The notes below the pieces were generated by a model. That model was not told the origin of the DNA. It ran no database searches and was given only the letters and a program-made list of their open reading frames with translations. The translations under genes were made by a program, and so were the position numbers. Positions 25,846-34,350 of a DNA stretch of 64,000 nt are shown here, piece by piece; position 1 is the first letter of the stretch, and each line of letters begins with the position of its first letter. The DNA is taken from the NCBI RefSeq assembly GCF_016464365.1, contig NZ_JADCUC010000002.1, positions 302,001 to 366,000 of the forward strand. The letters run 5' to 3'. This DNA is from Sandaracinobacteroides hominis (lineage in GTDB: Bacteria > Pseudomonadota > Alphaproteobacteria > Sphingomonadales > Sphingomonadaceae).

Positions 25846-27411
25846 ATGATCGATCTGGAGGCTATCCGGACGCTGGCAGATATTCCGGCTGCGCACGCCG
25901 CGCGGCACGGGCAGGATATTGCGGTGAAGTATGGCGAGCGGGAGACGAGCTTCGCCGAGCTGGACGCCACCTCCAACCGCATCGGCAACCGGCTGGCAGC
26001 CTTCGGCGTGAAGCCCGGCGACCGGGTGTCGGTGCTGAGCAAGAACCATGATCTCTGGTATCCGCTGTTCTTCGGCACGGCGCGGGCGCGGGCTTGTCTT
26101 GCCCCCATCAACTGCCGGCTGACGGCGCGGGAAATCGCCTTCATCCTGGGCGATGCGGCGCCGAAGCTGCTGTTTGTCGGCGAGGATTTCTTCGAAACCG
26201 CGCTCGCCGCCGTCGCCGGGATGCAGGCGAAGCCGCATCTGGTCGCGCTCTATGGCGAACATCCCGCCTTCCAGCCGCTGGCCCGATGGCTGGGCGATGC
26301 GCCGGCAACGCCGCTGGCGGATCCGCCCCGGCAAGACGATGATGTGCTGCAGCTCTACACCAGCGGCACCACCGGGCTTCCAAAGGGCGTGGTGCTGGAA
26401 AACCGCAACTACAGCCGCTTCATGCAGCTGGCGACCGAAGTGGACGGCTTCGCCTATGAAGAGGGCGAGACGGTGATGATCGTCATGCCGCTGTTCCATG
26501 TCGCCGGCACCAACGTCAGTTTCGCGGGGCTGGCGCAGGGCAGCCGCATCGTGCTGGTGAAGGATTTCACCGCCGCAGACGCCATCCGGCTGCTGACCGA
26601 GGAGCAGGTGGCGCATGCCTTCCTGGCGCCGGCGATGATCCAGATGATGCTGCAGCACCCGGATGCCGAACGCGGCGACTATTCCGCGCTCAGCTCCATC
26701 GCCTATGGCGCCTCGCCCATCGCCGAGGCCGTGCTGCGCGGCGCCCGTTCCACCTTCGGCTGCCGTTTCGTGCAGTTCTACGGGATGACGGAATCGACCG
26801 GCGGCGGCTCCTATCTTTCTCCCACGGCACATGATCTGCCGGGCAAGCTCACCTCGTGCGGCAAGCCCTGGCCCGGCACGGAAATGGCGATCCTCGACGG
26901 CGACGGAAATGCACTGGCAGATGGTGCCATCGGCGAGATCGTCATTCGCGGCGACATCGTGATGAAGAAATACTGGAACCGCGAGAGCGCCACCGCCGAG
27001 ACCATCGGCAGCGGCTGGCTGCGCACCGGCGACGTGGGTTTCCGTGACGCCGACGGCTTCTATTTCGTGCACGACCGCATCAAGGACATGATCGTGTCGG
27101 GCGGCGAGAATGTGTATCCGGCCGAGGTCGAAAGCGCGATCATGGGCTGCCCTGGGGTCGCCGACGTTGCGGTGATCGGCGTGCCGGACGCGAAATGGGG
27201 CGAGGCAGTGAAGGCGCTGATCGTGGCGGCTCCCGGCCACAGCCCGGCACCTGCGGAGATCATTGCCTGGGCGCGCGAGCGGATCGCCGGCTACAAGATC
27301 CCCAAGAGCGTGGACTTCATCGAAATCCTGCCACGCAACCCCTCCGGCAAGGTGCTGCGGCGCGAGCTGCGCCAGCCCTATTGGGAAGGGCACAGCCGCG
27401 CGGTCGGCTGA
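25846..27411 (+). CDS. Acyl-CoA ligase (2)
   Basis: An ANL-family synthetase of 521 residues. Motifs: LYTSGTTGLPKGVVLENRNYSR, FYGMTESTGGGS, WLRTGDVGFRDADGFYFVHDRIKDM and the catalytic lysine in NPSGKVLRREL. An AGGGAGAGG ribosome site precedes the ATG. It is the only plus-strand gene between two minus-strand blocks, and ends at a strong convergent hairpin. It is divergent from ligase 1 in sequence, so the two probably act on different acids of one pathway. Confidence 0.9.
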   Translation: MIDLEAIRTLADIPAAHAARHGQDIAVKYGERETSFAELDATSNRIGNRLAAFGVKPGDRVSVLSKNHDLWYPLFFGTARARACLAPINCRLTAREIAFILGDAAPKLLFVGEDFFETALAAVAGMQAKPHLVALYGEHPAFQPLARWLGDAPATPLADPPRQDDDVLQLYTSGTTGLPKGVVLENRNYSRFMQLATEVDGFAYEEGETVMIVMPLFHVAGTNVSFAGLAQGSRIVLVKDFTAADAIRLLTEEQVAHAFLAPAMIQMMLQHPDAERGDYSALSSIAYGASPIAEAVLRGARSTFGCRFVQFYGMTESTGGGSYLSPTAHDLPGKLTSCGKPWPGTEMAILDGDGNALADGAIGEIVIRGDIVMKKYWNRESATAETIGSGWLRTGDVGFRDADGFYFVHDRIKDMIVSGGENVYPAEVESAIMGCPGVADVAVIGVPDAKWGEAVKALIVAAPGHSPAPAEIIAWARERIAGYKIPKSVDFIEILPRNPSGKVLRRELRQPYWEGHSRAVG

Positions 27412-27428
27412 CCGGGCGGGGGGCAAGG

Positions 27429-27452
27429 CCGGGCGGCCGGCCGACCGCCCGG
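27429..27452. terminator. Convergent hairpin after acyl-CoA ligase 2
   Basis: A perfect 8-base-pair GC stem (CCGGGCGG / CCGCCCGG) with an 8-base loop sits between the plus-strand ligase and the minus-strand VOC gene. There is no T-run, so it may act on both strands as a factor-assisted terminator. Confidence 0.55.
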
Positions 27453-27459
27453 ATCCGGG

Positions 27460-28071
27460 TCAGGCGCCGACCAGCGCTGCGTCCGCTGCGGCCAGCGCAT
27501 GGCGCACGACGAGGCCTTCGCGCTTCACGCCATCGGCCTGCATCGGATCATGCGCCACGTCCGCGTCGGTGAAGGGCTTGGTCCAGGCGGCGAATTCCAG
27601 GCAGACGCCGTCCGGATCGAAGAAATAGACCGAGCGCACATAGACATCGTCGTTTAGTTCTGCGGCCGATTGTGTCGGCGAATTGTCGTGGTTCAGGATC
27701 TGCGTCACTTCCACGCCCTTGCTGACAAGGCGATCATAATACTCGTCGAATCGCTCGGCCGGCACGTTGAAGGCGATATGGTTCATCGAACCATGGGCAG
27801 ACATGAAATTGCCCTTGGTCGGCAAAGCTTCCGGCGCTGCAATGCCGGGGGCGGCAGCCGGGGCGCTGTCGAACCAGAAAAAGGCCAGGCTGTCGCCATT
27901 GCCGATATCGAAGAAGAAATGCTGCCCGCGCCCGCCCGGCAGGTCCAGCGTCTTCACCAGCGGCATGCCCAGCACATCGCGGTAGAACTCCACCGTCTTC
28001 GCCATATCCTTGCAGACGAGCGCCAGATGGTTGACGCCGCAGAACTCGAACTGGGTGTTTTTCTCGGCCAT
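27460..28071 (-). CDS. VOC-family (glyoxalase/ring-cleavage fold) protein
   Basis: A 203-residue vicinal-oxygen-chelate protein with two betaalphabetabetabeta modules. Probable metal ligands are His in GVNHLALVC (about residue 15), His in SMNHIAFNV and Glu in VCLEFAAW. The fold supports extradiol dioxygenases, lyases and isomerases; with 203 residues it is too short for a two-domain extradiol dioxygenase. Last gene of a minus-strand run that begins with the glutathione transferase just upstream (11-base gap). Reaction unknown. Confidence 0.83.
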   Translation of the reverse strand: MAEKNTQFEFCGVNHLALVCKDMAKTVEFYRDVLGMPLVKTLDLPGGRGQHFFFDIGNGDSLAFFWFDSAPAAAPGIAAPEALPTKGNFMSAHGSMNHIAFNVPAERFDEYYDRLVSKGVEVTQILNHDNSPTQSAAELNDDVYVRSVYFFDPDGVCLEFAAWTKPFTDADVAHDPMQADGVKREGLVVRHALAAADAALVGA

Positions 28072-28082
28072 GATCTTCCTCC

Positions 28083-28703
28083 TCAGGCAGTCGGGCTGGT
28101 GCTCGGGCGGGCTTTCATCCGCTCATACCAGCTTTTGAGATTGCTGCATGCCGGATCGAACGGCTGGCCGACCCCCATGCCGAAATCGATGAACGCGAAC
28201 AGCAGGATGTCTGCCAGCGTCAGCTTTCCGCCGGCCACGAATTCACGCCCCGCGATCAGCGGATCCAGCCAGTTCATGCCGTCCTGCGCAATGGCCTTCA
28301 GCCCGGCCGCCGCTTCGGGCAGCACCCGCATCCGCGGTTCGAACAGTGGCAGGCCTTCGGCAAAGCGAAAGCCGTTCACCATCGGCTCGCAGATCCTGAG
28401 GTCGATGCGGCGCGTCCACATCCGCGTCTCGGCCCGTTCCTGCGGCGTCGCGCCGATCAGCGAGGGGCCAGGCGAAACCTCGTCCAGATACTCGCAGATG
28501 GCGGTCACTTCGGTCAGCACCGAGCCGTCGTCCAGCTCCAGCGCCGGGGTCTGGCCGGTGGGATTGACCGAGACATTATAGGGCGCCCGGCGGTTTTCCC
28601 CTCCGCGCAGGTCGATCGTCACTTCCGGGATGGCCACCCCCCGCTCGGCCATGAATATCTTCACGACCCGCGGATTCGGCCCGACCGAATTGTAGAACTT
28701 CAT
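28083..28703 (-). CDS. Glutathione S-transferase family protein (1)
   Basis: A 206-residue soluble GST. It has a thioredoxin-fold N-domain (FYNSVGPNPRVVKIFMAERG...) with the cis-Pro/Glu-Ser equivalent near TPALELDDGSVLTEVTAICEYLDE. The C-terminal helical domain includes GKLTLADILLFAFIDF. The start is the ATG at 28703; the frame is open upstream but without support. It begins a two-gene run with the VOC protein, and a GTCAA-N5-TTGAT palindrome lies 42 bases upstream. Confidence 0.87.
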   Translation of the reverse strand: MKFYNSVGPNPRVVKIFMAERGVAIPEVTIDLRGGENRRAPYNVSVNPTGQTPALELDDGSVLTEVTAICEYLDEVSPGPSLIGATPQERAETRMWTRRIDLRICEPMVNGFRFAEGLPLFEPRMRVLPEAAAGLKAIAQDGMNWLDPLIAGREFVAGGKLTLADILLFAFIDFGMGVGQPFDPACSNLKSWYERMKARPSTSPTA

Positions 28704-28745
28704 ACCCGTCCTCTCGCGTCCATATACGCCCTTTGCGCCCAAACC

Positions 28746-28760
28746 ATCAATCAAGTTGAC
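28746..28760. promoter_or_regulatory. GTCAA-N5-TTGAY palindrome, site A (before GST 1)
   Basis: Minus-strand reading GTCAACTTGATTGAT, 42 bases upstream of the GST start and overlapping the lactonase stop codon. The TTGATG half could serve as a -35 element, with TATATG 18 bases on as a -10. Confidence 0.45.
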
Positions 28761-29674
28761 GGTTGATGGAGCCGGACCCCCGGCCTCGGCCAGCGCATGC
28801 GATAGAGCGTGCCGGTGGTCGACGCGGTTATATAGGCGTCCTGTCCATCGGCGCCGCCGAAACAGATGTTGGTGATGCCGATGTCGGGCAGCGGCACGAA
28901 TTCACAGGCGCCATCGGGCGAGAAGACGCTGATCCCACCCTCCACCATCGTCGCCACGCAGACCCGGCCGGATTGCTCCACCGCCAGGCTGTCGAGCAAC
29001 CGAAACGCCGGTGGCGTGCCGACGAACCGCCCGGGGGCCCAGGGCCCGGGCGGCGCCAGCATGCCCGGCGAAACCACGTCCATCGCCCACAGCCGCGCCG
29101 TCATCGTCTCGCTGACAAACAGGGTATTTCCATCGGCAGAGAGGCCTACGCCGTTGGGCCCCATCATCTGCGCCCGCTGCCGCGAGATGCCCGACCCATT
29201 GGCCTTCGCATGGTAGAGCGCGCCATGGTCGCGCCCGCTGTCGCGCACCTGCCCGTGGTCGCTGAACCAGAAGCCGCCCTGCGCATCGAACACCAGGTCG
29301 TTCGGCCCCTTCAGCCGCTCGCCCTCGAAGCTGTCATAGAGCGTGGTGACCGCGCCTGTTTCCAGATCGACACGCTGGATGCTGCCGTCAGGTCCGTCCT
29401 GCGCGGCATGGCCCGGAAACAGCAGGCCGCCAGCCTCGTGCCACTGGAAGCCGCCGTTGTTGCAGACATAGGCGGCGCCATCCGGGCCGATGGCAAGCCC
29501 GTTTGGCCCGCCACCCAGCTCCGCCACCACCGACAATGCCCCGTCGGGTGAAACCCGCGTCAGCGTTCCGCGCGCGATTTCCACCAGCAGCACCGATCCA
29601 TCGGCCATCGCCACCGGGCCTTCGGGAAAGCGAAGGCCGGTCGCGACGACTTCGGGGGTGCCATAGGCGCTCAT
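28751..29674 (-). CDS. SMP-30/gluconolactonase-family lactonase
   Basis: A six-bladed beta-propeller of 307 residues that probably hydrolyses a lactone with a bound divalent metal. The N-terminal Glu ligand is in GLRFPEGPVAM. The central Asn is in KGPNDLVFDAQGGFWFSDHGQ, and the Asp ligand is probably in GPNGVGLSADGNTLFVSET. It is the last gene of the minus-strand operon that starts at the MFS gene, overlapping the CMD gene by four bases. Confidence 0.88.
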   Translation of the reverse strand: MSAYGTPEVVATGLRFPEGPVAMADGSVLLVEIARGTLTRVSPDGALSVVAELGGGPNGLAIGPDGAAYVCNNGGFQWHEAGGLLFPGHAAQDGPDGSIQRVDLETGAVTTLYDSFEGERLKGPNDLVFDAQGGFWFSDHGQVRDSGRDHGALYHAKANGSGISRQRAQMMGPNGVGLSADGNTLFVSETMTARLWAMDVVSPGMLAPPGPWAPGRFVGTPPAFRLLDSLAVEQSGRVCVATMVEGGISVFSPDGACEFVPLPDIGITNICFGGADGQDAYITASTTGTLYRMRWPRPGVRLHQPST

Positions 29675-30315
29675 TCTTTCGGGCGCGGTGCACTGAGGAA
29701 GTCGGCGGCGCTGAAGCCTTCGGGCGCAGCGATCTCGACGATCGGGTCCTCGCGGTTGTCATATTCCATCCGCAGCGCCCGGGTGATCACGGCGTGCATG
29801 TCGTACAGGCAGGTGATGTAGGTGAACTCGAAGATCTGCTCGTCGCTCCAGAAGCTCTTCAGCCTGGCAAACACCTCGTCCGGCACGCGCCCCCCGGCCT
29901 GGCTCAGGCAATCGGCATAGGCGAGCACGGCGCGCTCCTGCTCGTTGTAGCAATCGGCCACCTGCCAACTGGCGATGCCGGCGATCTTCTCTTCGCTGAC
30001 GCCCAGCCCCCGCAGCGACTTGCAATGCTGCGAATAGACAAACTGGCTCTCTTTCACCCAGCCGGCCCGCGTCTGGCCCAGCTCGCGCAGCACCGGATCG
30101 ATCTTGCGGTCGGGATGGCGGTAGACGGCGAAGCCGTCGATGGCATGCTTGAAGATGTCGGGTGCCAGTGCATAGACCGTCCACCAGTCGCCCGGCGTGC
30201 CGGTGGCGGTGCCCGGCTCGGCCACCGGATCGCGGTCGCCAAAGAGGCGGTTGTAATAGGCCAGCACCGTTTCGTTGGTGACTTCGGCACGTGGAACCTG
30301 GCGCAACACGGGCAT
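29671..30315 (-). CDS. Carboxymuconolactone-decarboxylase (AhpD-like) family protein
   Basis: A 214-residue CMD-family protein. The core reads ESQFVYSQHCKSLRGLGVSEEKIAGIASW, with His-Cys in the usual region followed by the G(V/L)SEEKI helix. Members act as decarboxylases, hydratase-like enzymes or thiol-peroxidase partners. The ATG at 30315 follows a GGAGG site, and the frame upstream of it is unsupported. It lies between the NTF2-like and lactonase genes in a tightly packed operon. Confidence 0.8.
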   Translation of the reverse strand: MPVLRQVPRAEVTNETVLAYYNRLFGDRDPVAEPGTATGTPGDWWTVYALAPDIFKHAIDGFAVYRHPDRKIDPVLRELGQTRAGWVKESQFVYSQHCKSLRGLGVSEEKIAGIASWQVADCYNEQERAVLAYADCLSQAGGRVPDEVFARLKSFWSDEQIFEFTYITCLYDMHAVITRALRMEYDNREDPIVEIAAPEGFSAADFLSAPRPKE

Positions 30316-30325
30316 GGCGGCCTCC

Positions 30326-30718
30326 TCAGGCGAACTTGCGGAATTCGGCGACGTGGGCGGAATCGAAATATTCGTCCAGCCGGCTGATCTTTCCGTCCAC
30401 CACCTTGCAGACGATGGCGCAGGGCAGGCGCACTGCCCCGCCGTCATGGGTGCGCTTTCCCTTCAGCACATGCTGCTGCACGAAGCCGCCGGGGAAGGTG
30501 TTCAGCCGGCGATCGGCATATTCGCGGTCGGTGATGCGGGCGACCATGCCGGTCAGCGTCTTTGCGGTCTGCTCGGGCGTCACGATCAGTTCGTCGGTGT
30601 TGTGCCAGATCTCCGCGTCGGGCGTGAAGCTGCCCTGCATGGTGGCGATGTCGCCCTGCTCGATGGCGTCGAAGAAACGCTGCGCCATTGCCCGGATATC
30701 GTCCTGTTCCGCCATCAT
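30326..30718 (-). CDS. SnoaL/NTF2-like fold protein (1)
   Basis: A 130-residue cone-fold protein: an N-terminal helix (DDIRAMAQRFFDAIEQGDIATMQGSFTPDAEIWHNTDEL) and a C-terminal sheet (KVVDGKISRLDEYFDSAHVAEF). Such proteins are small isomerases, hydratases or cyclases in steroid, polyketide and terpenoid pathways. The start is the first of two adjacent ATGs, which overlaps the SDR stop by four bases. Confidence 0.82.
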   Translation of the reverse strand: MMAEQDDIRAMAQRFFDAIEQGDIATMQGSFTPDAEIWHNTDELIVTPEQTAKTLTGMVARITDREYADRRLNTFPGGFVQQHVLKGKRTHDGGAVRLPCAIVCKVVDGKISRLDEYFDSAHVAEFRKFA

Positions 30719-31608
30719 CGCTCTCCCTTGGTTCCGAACATGCGGCCGCCGTTTGCCGCGATCAGCCCGGCGATATCGTCGCCCCGGTAATCCGGATCCG
30801 CCGAAGGCCCGAAGGCCGCCAGCATGTCGGCGGTCACCGCCTCGGCCATTTCCTTCCACTCGGGGTGGGTGAAGATCCAATAGTCGTCGGCCTCGATGGC
30901 CTGCACCACCCGCTCGCCGATGCGCGCCGGCGACATGCCGCCCGCCAGAACGCCCTGCATCGCCTGCGAGGTGGCGGCGGCCTTGCCGACCTCGACTTCC
31001 ACCGGGCGCAGCTCGCGCGTGGTCTCGACGATCCGCGTCGCCGACATGCCGGGCATCAGCACCGAGATATGCACCTTCGTCGGCGCCAGCTCGTTCCGCA
31101 GCGCCATGGCGATGCCCAGCGTCGCATATTTGGAGCTGATATAGGCGACCGAGATCGGCGGCGGCACGATCGCCACCATCGAAGAGGTGATGACCAGATG
31201 CCCCGGCTCTCCGCTCGCCTTCATCTCCCCCAGGAAGGTGCGGCAGGCATAGAGATGCGCGTGGGCGTTGACGGCATAATTCCAGCGCCAGACCTCGGTG
31301 TCATACTGCTCGAACGGGCCGGAACCGCCACCGACGCCGGCATTGCTGAAAAGGATGCTGACCGGCCCGAAGCGCCGCGCGGCTTCGCCGGCCTCGGCCC
31401 AGCCGGCTTCGCTGGTGACATCCAGCGTGATCGGCAGCACCCGTGCGCCGGTCGACGCCAGGTCGGAGGCGGCGGCCGCCACGCCATCCGAATTGATGTC
31501 CGCCAGCACGATCGAGGCGCCCCTGGCCGCCAGCGCCCGCGCGGTTGCCAGCCCCAGCCCGCTGGCGCCTCCGGTAATGAAGGCGGTCTTGCCGGCAACC
31601 TCGGTCAT
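30715..31608 (-). CDS. SDR-family dehydrogenase
   Basis: A 297-residue short-chain dehydrogenase. The cofactor motif is TGGASGLG (residues 11-18), with LADIN at the end of beta-2, suggesting NAD preference. SNAGVGG and the catalytic Ser/Tyr/Lys (SSMVAIV, YISSKYA) are visible. Its C-terminus is longer than FabG types. It overlaps the MFS stop (ATGA) and the NTF2-like start, so MFS, SDR, NTF2, CMD and lactonase form one operon. Confidence 0.88.
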   Translation of the reverse strand: MTEVAGKTAFITGGASGLGLATARALAARGASIVLADINSDGVAAAASDLASTGARVLPITLDVTSEAGWAEAGEAARRFGPVSILFSNAGVGGGSGPFEQYDTEVWRWNYAVNAHAHLYACRTFLGEMKASGEPGHLVITSSMVAIVPPPISVAYISSKYATLGIAMALRNELAPTKVHISVLMPGMSATRIVETTRELRPVEVEVGKAAATSQAMQGVLAGGMSPARIGERVVQAIEADDYWIFTHPEWKEMAEAVTADMLAAFGPSADPDYRGDDIAGLIAANGGRMFGTKGER

Positions 31609-32897
31609 GCGGCCAGGTCCTTTTCCAGATAGCGGGTCATCGCCAGCTGTGCCCCGGCGGCGGCAAGGGCGAACGGCACCAGCGCCATCATCGCCCAGCG
31701 CAGGCTGTCGTCGCCATGGGCATCCTTCAGATTGTCGCTGACGAAGCCGACGAACAGCGGCCCCAGCCCCAGCCCGACGATGTTGAACATCAGCATCAGC
31801 ACGGCGGAAGCGGTCGCCCGCGAGCGGGGCGGGGTGAGGTTCTGCACCAGCGCCAGCGCGGGGGCGACATAGGCGGTGCAGGCGGCCATCGGGATCATCA
31901 TCAGCGCCAGCGACAGCTGCCAGCTGTCCACCATCACCGCTGCGATCAGCGACGGCACGATGATCAGGCTGGCGATGGCCGGGATCAGGCCATAGGCGCG
32001 CGGCGATTTCGCGGCCAGATGGCTCACCAGCCAGCCGCCGCCCAGCATGCCGATGCCAAAGGTGATTCCGGCGGCCGGCGCAAACCAGCTGGCCATCGCC
32101 GAAATCGGCATCCCCTGCGTGCGCATCAGATAGGCGGGAATCCAGTTCAGCATGCCATAGCTGACAAAGGCCGAAAGCCCGCTGCCGATCATCACGAAGC
32201 GCAGCGACGGGCGGCTGATGAACATCGCCAGGCTCTGGCGGAAGGGAAGGGCGGCGTCGGCCGGCTTGTGTCCGTCCATTGCCCCGCGCGCGGGTTCGCG
32301 CACCAGCCAGTAGAGCAAGGGGGCAACCACGATGCCGACGGCGCCGATCAGCAGGAAGGCGTTGCGCCAGCCGATCGTATGCGCCGCCCAGCCGCCGAAG
32401 GCGGCGCCCACGAACACCCCGAACGGCCCGTTCAGCGTGAAGATGGCGATAATGAGCGGCCGACGCGCTGCCGGATAATAATCCGCCAGCACCGAAAGCG
32501 AGGGCGCGGTGCCGCCGGATTCGCCGGCGCCTACGCCAAAGCGCATCAGCGCCAGCTGCCAGAAGTTGGAAACCAGCCCGCAGGCGGCGGTGAAGCCGCT
32601 CCACACCACGCAGCAGATGGCGATGAGCTTCACCCGGTTCCAGCGGTCGGCCAGCATGGCGACAGGCACGCCCATCGCTGCATAGAAGAGCGCAAAGGCC
32701 ATCCCCGTCAGCAGGCCGAACTGGGTGTCGCTGAAATCCATCTCGGCGCGGATCGGTTCCACCAGCACGCTCAGCAGTTGCCGGTCGACGAAATTGATGG
32801 CGCCGACCACGAACAGCATCGCCAGCGCCACCGTCCGGCGCAGCTCGTGCGAGCGATCGGCGGCACCTGCCTGCAGCGTGACGGTCGTCTCGGTCAT
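31605..32897 (-). CDS. MFS transporter (aromatic/organic acid type)
   Basis: A 430-residue, roughly 12-helix major-facilitator protein. The loop 2-3 signature is GVPVAMLADRWNRVKLI. The N-terminal half starts VALAMLFVVGAINFVDRQLLSVLVEPI with the conserved Asp-Arg, as in ExuT/spinster-like organic-acid importers of sphingomonads. The ATG at 32897 is preceded by GGGGAGA. It heads the minus-strand catabolic operon and has both palindromes upstream (TTAG at 32938, GTCAA at 32958). It probably imports the pathway substrate across the inner membrane. Confidence 0.88.
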   Translation of the reverse strand: MTETTVTLQAGAADRSHELRRTVALAMLFVVGAINFVDRQLLSVLVEPIRAEMDFSDTQFGLLTGMAFALFYAAMGVPVAMLADRWNRVKLIAICCVVWSGFTAACGLVSNFWQLALMRFGVGAGESGGTAPSLSVLADYYPAARRPLIIAIFTLNGPFGVFVGAAFGGWAAHTIGWRNAFLLIGAVGIVVAPLLYWLVREPARGAMDGHKPADAALPFRQSLAMFISRPSLRFVMIGSGLSAFVSYGMLNWIPAYLMRTQGMPISAMASWFAPAAGITFGIGMLGGGWLVSHLAAKSPRAYGLIPAIASLIIVPSLIAAVMVDSWQLSLALMMIPMAACTAYVAPALALVQNLTPPRSRATASAVLMLMFNIVGLGLGPLFVGFVSDNLKDAHGDDSLRWAMMALVPFALAAAGAQLAMTRYLEKDLAA

Positions 32898-32937
32898 CTT
32901 TCTCCCCAGGCGGTTTTCCGCCTCCTCCAAAAAATGC

Positions 32938-32949
32938 TTAGGTATTTAA
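32938..32949. promoter_or_regulatory. TTAG-N4-TTAA palindrome, site 4 (MFS / truncated SDR)
   Basis: TTAGGTATTTAA, the weakest match to the consensus. It lies 40 bases before the MFS start and 63 bases before the truncated SDR start, in a divergent promoter. Confidence 0.5.
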
Positions 32950-32957
32950 GTTTATCT

Positions 32958-32972
32958 GTCAATGTGGTTTAC
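32958..32972. promoter_or_regulatory. GTCAA-N5-TTGAY-like palindrome, site B (before MFS operon)
   Basis: Minus-strand reading GTAAACCACATTGAC, 60 bases upstream of the MFS start and directly beyond the TTAG site. The same pairing of both palindromes occurs before the TonB receptor. Confidence 0.45.
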
Positions 32973-33012
32973 GGTTGGCCTGCAAAAGCCAGACAAAAGG
33001 AGGAGGGAGAGG

Positions 33013-33098
33013 ATGGATATCCGCGGGAAGAAGGCGATTGTCACGGGCTCCGCCGCCGGAATCGGCCGCGCCAGCGCGCTGCTGCTGGCCCGCGCCGG
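33013..33098 (+). pseudogene. Truncated SDR gene (N-terminal fragment only)
   Basis: An ATG with a strong AGGAGG site opens a frame reading MDIRGKKAIVTGSAAGIGRA, then SALLLARAG. This is an unmistakable SDR N-terminus with the TGxxxGIG cofactor loop. Homology stops after about 28 codons; the expected beta-2 strand is missing, and the frame then runs into the antisense of the next GST gene. Promoter and ribosome site are intact. A deletion or rearrangement junction therefore lies near 33099. Confidence 0.75.
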
Positions 33099-33138
33099 AT
33101 GGCCGTATCGAGCATCAGTGGGGCCACGCCGATACCGT

Positions 33139-33849
33139 CTAGCTTGCGGGCGCGCCCAGCATGTTCTTGCCGAACAGGTTGGACCATTGCTCCTCGGTCA
33201 GCACCGGCCGGGCGCTGGAAAGGTTGGCGGCGTTCTTCACGTCGGTGCCGCGCTGCACGGCGGGGCGCTCGCCGATGGCCGCGAACCAGCGCGCCACGTC
33301 GGGGAACTCGTCCAGCGTCAGGCCGATGGCGCGGATCGCCCGCGTCCATGGCCAGCAGGCGATGTCGGCGATGCTGTATTCCTCGGCCAGATACTCCGCC
33401 TCGCGCAGCCGCCCGTTCAGCACATGCAGCAGCCGGATCGTCTCGTTGCGGTAGCGCTCCACCGGATAGGGCTGCCCCTCGGGCGCATAGCGGATGAAGT
33501 GATGCGCCTGCCCCTGCATCGGCCCGAAGCTCGCCATCTGCCACATCAGCCATTGCTGCGCCTGGGAACGGCGGCGCGGATCAGTGGGCAGCAGCTGCCC
33601 GCTCTTCTCCGCAAGGTAGAGGAGGATGGCGCCGCTCTCGAACACGGGCAGCGGCGCGCCGCCGCCAATCGGTTCATGGTCGACGATTGCCGGCAGCCGC
33701 CCGTTCGGGTTGATTCGCCGGAACGCGGGGGTCAGATGATCGCCTGCCAGCATGTCCATCTTCAGCAGCTGGTGCGGCAGGCCGATTTCCTCCAGCATCA
33801 TCGAGACCTTGTGGCCGTTCGGCGTGGGGGTGAAATAGACGTCGATCAT
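33139..33849 (-). CDS. Nu-like glutathione S-transferase (2)
   Basis: A 236-residue GST related to YghU/YfcG. The N-terminus VYFTPTPNGHKVSMMLEEIGL carries the T-P-N-G motif used by Nu-class enzymes to contact glutathione, followed by NPNGRLPAIVD and the Glu-Ser pair in VFESGAILLYLAEK. The C-terminal half is YSIADIACWPWTRA. The frame is open upstream of the ATG at 33849, but that ATG overlaps the NTF2-like stop (ATGA), which supports it. Possibly a glutathione lyase or disulfide reductase in the pathway. Confidence 0.9.
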   Translation of the reverse strand: MIDVYFTPTPNGHKVSMMLEEIGLPHQLLKMDMLAGDHLTPAFRRINPNGRLPAIVDHEPIGGGAPLPVFESGAILLYLAEKSGQLLPTDPRRRSQAQQWLMWQMASFGPMQGQAHHFIRYAPEGQPYPVERYRNETIRLLHVLNGRLREAEYLAEEYSIADIACWPWTRAIRAIGLTLDEFPDVARWFAAIGERPAVQRGTDVKNAANLSSARPVLTEEQWSNLFGKNMLGAPAS

Positions 33850-34346
33850 CGGGCCTGTCTTTCCGAATGGCTGGCGCGCGCTGCATGCTTGGCTCGCGCT
33901 GCGGCGAATACGGCGTCGAAGGCGGCCTTGCCCGCCGGATAAGCTGTAACGGCAAGGTCGACACCGGCGATCTTCCAGCCGTTCTCGCGCAGCAGATGGT
34001 GGGTATAGCGCCCGATCAGGTCGCCCATGCACATCTCGCCCGAGACTTCGACGAAATGCGCTGCGTCAACAATGCTGGTCACGGTGGCCCGATCGCCGTC
34101 AACGGTTGCGCGTATGTTGTGCAGCCGGTGCGCGGTGCTGGCGAACCCTTCCAGCGCCCGGCAGCGGCTGGTCCACTCATCGGCGGAAATTGCCCCGACC
34201 ACGGAGCCGATGGAGCCATAGTCGAGGCGGATCCCCGGCGTGAACAGCGCCCGGAAGGCGCCCCAGTCGCGGGCATCCAGCGCTTCGGCATAGGCGAGCA
34301 CGGCATCCGCCGCCGCTTGCCCATCAAGGTAAGCGGCGGCGTTCAT
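33846..34346 (-). CDS. SnoaL/NTF2-like fold protein (2)
   Basis: A 166-residue SnoaL-like protein: helix QAAADAVLAYAEALDARDWGAFRALFTPGIRLDYG, then HRLHNIRATVDGDRATVTSIVDAAHF. The GDLIGRYTHHLLRENGWKIAG sheet is typical of small dehydratases or ring-hydroxylating-dioxygenase beta-like folds. It lies four bases downstream of the TonB receptor and overlaps the GST gene, so all three are probably co-transcribed. Confidence 0.83.
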   Translation of the reverse strand: MNAAAYLDGQAAADAVLAYAEALDARDWGAFRALFTPGIRLDYGSIGSVVGAISADEWTSRCRALEGFASTAHRLHNIRATVDGDRATVTSIVDAAHFVEVSGEMCMGDLIGRYTHHLLRENGWKIAGVDLAVTAYPAGKAAFDAVFAAARAKHAARASHSERQAR

Positions 34347-34350
34347 GCGT

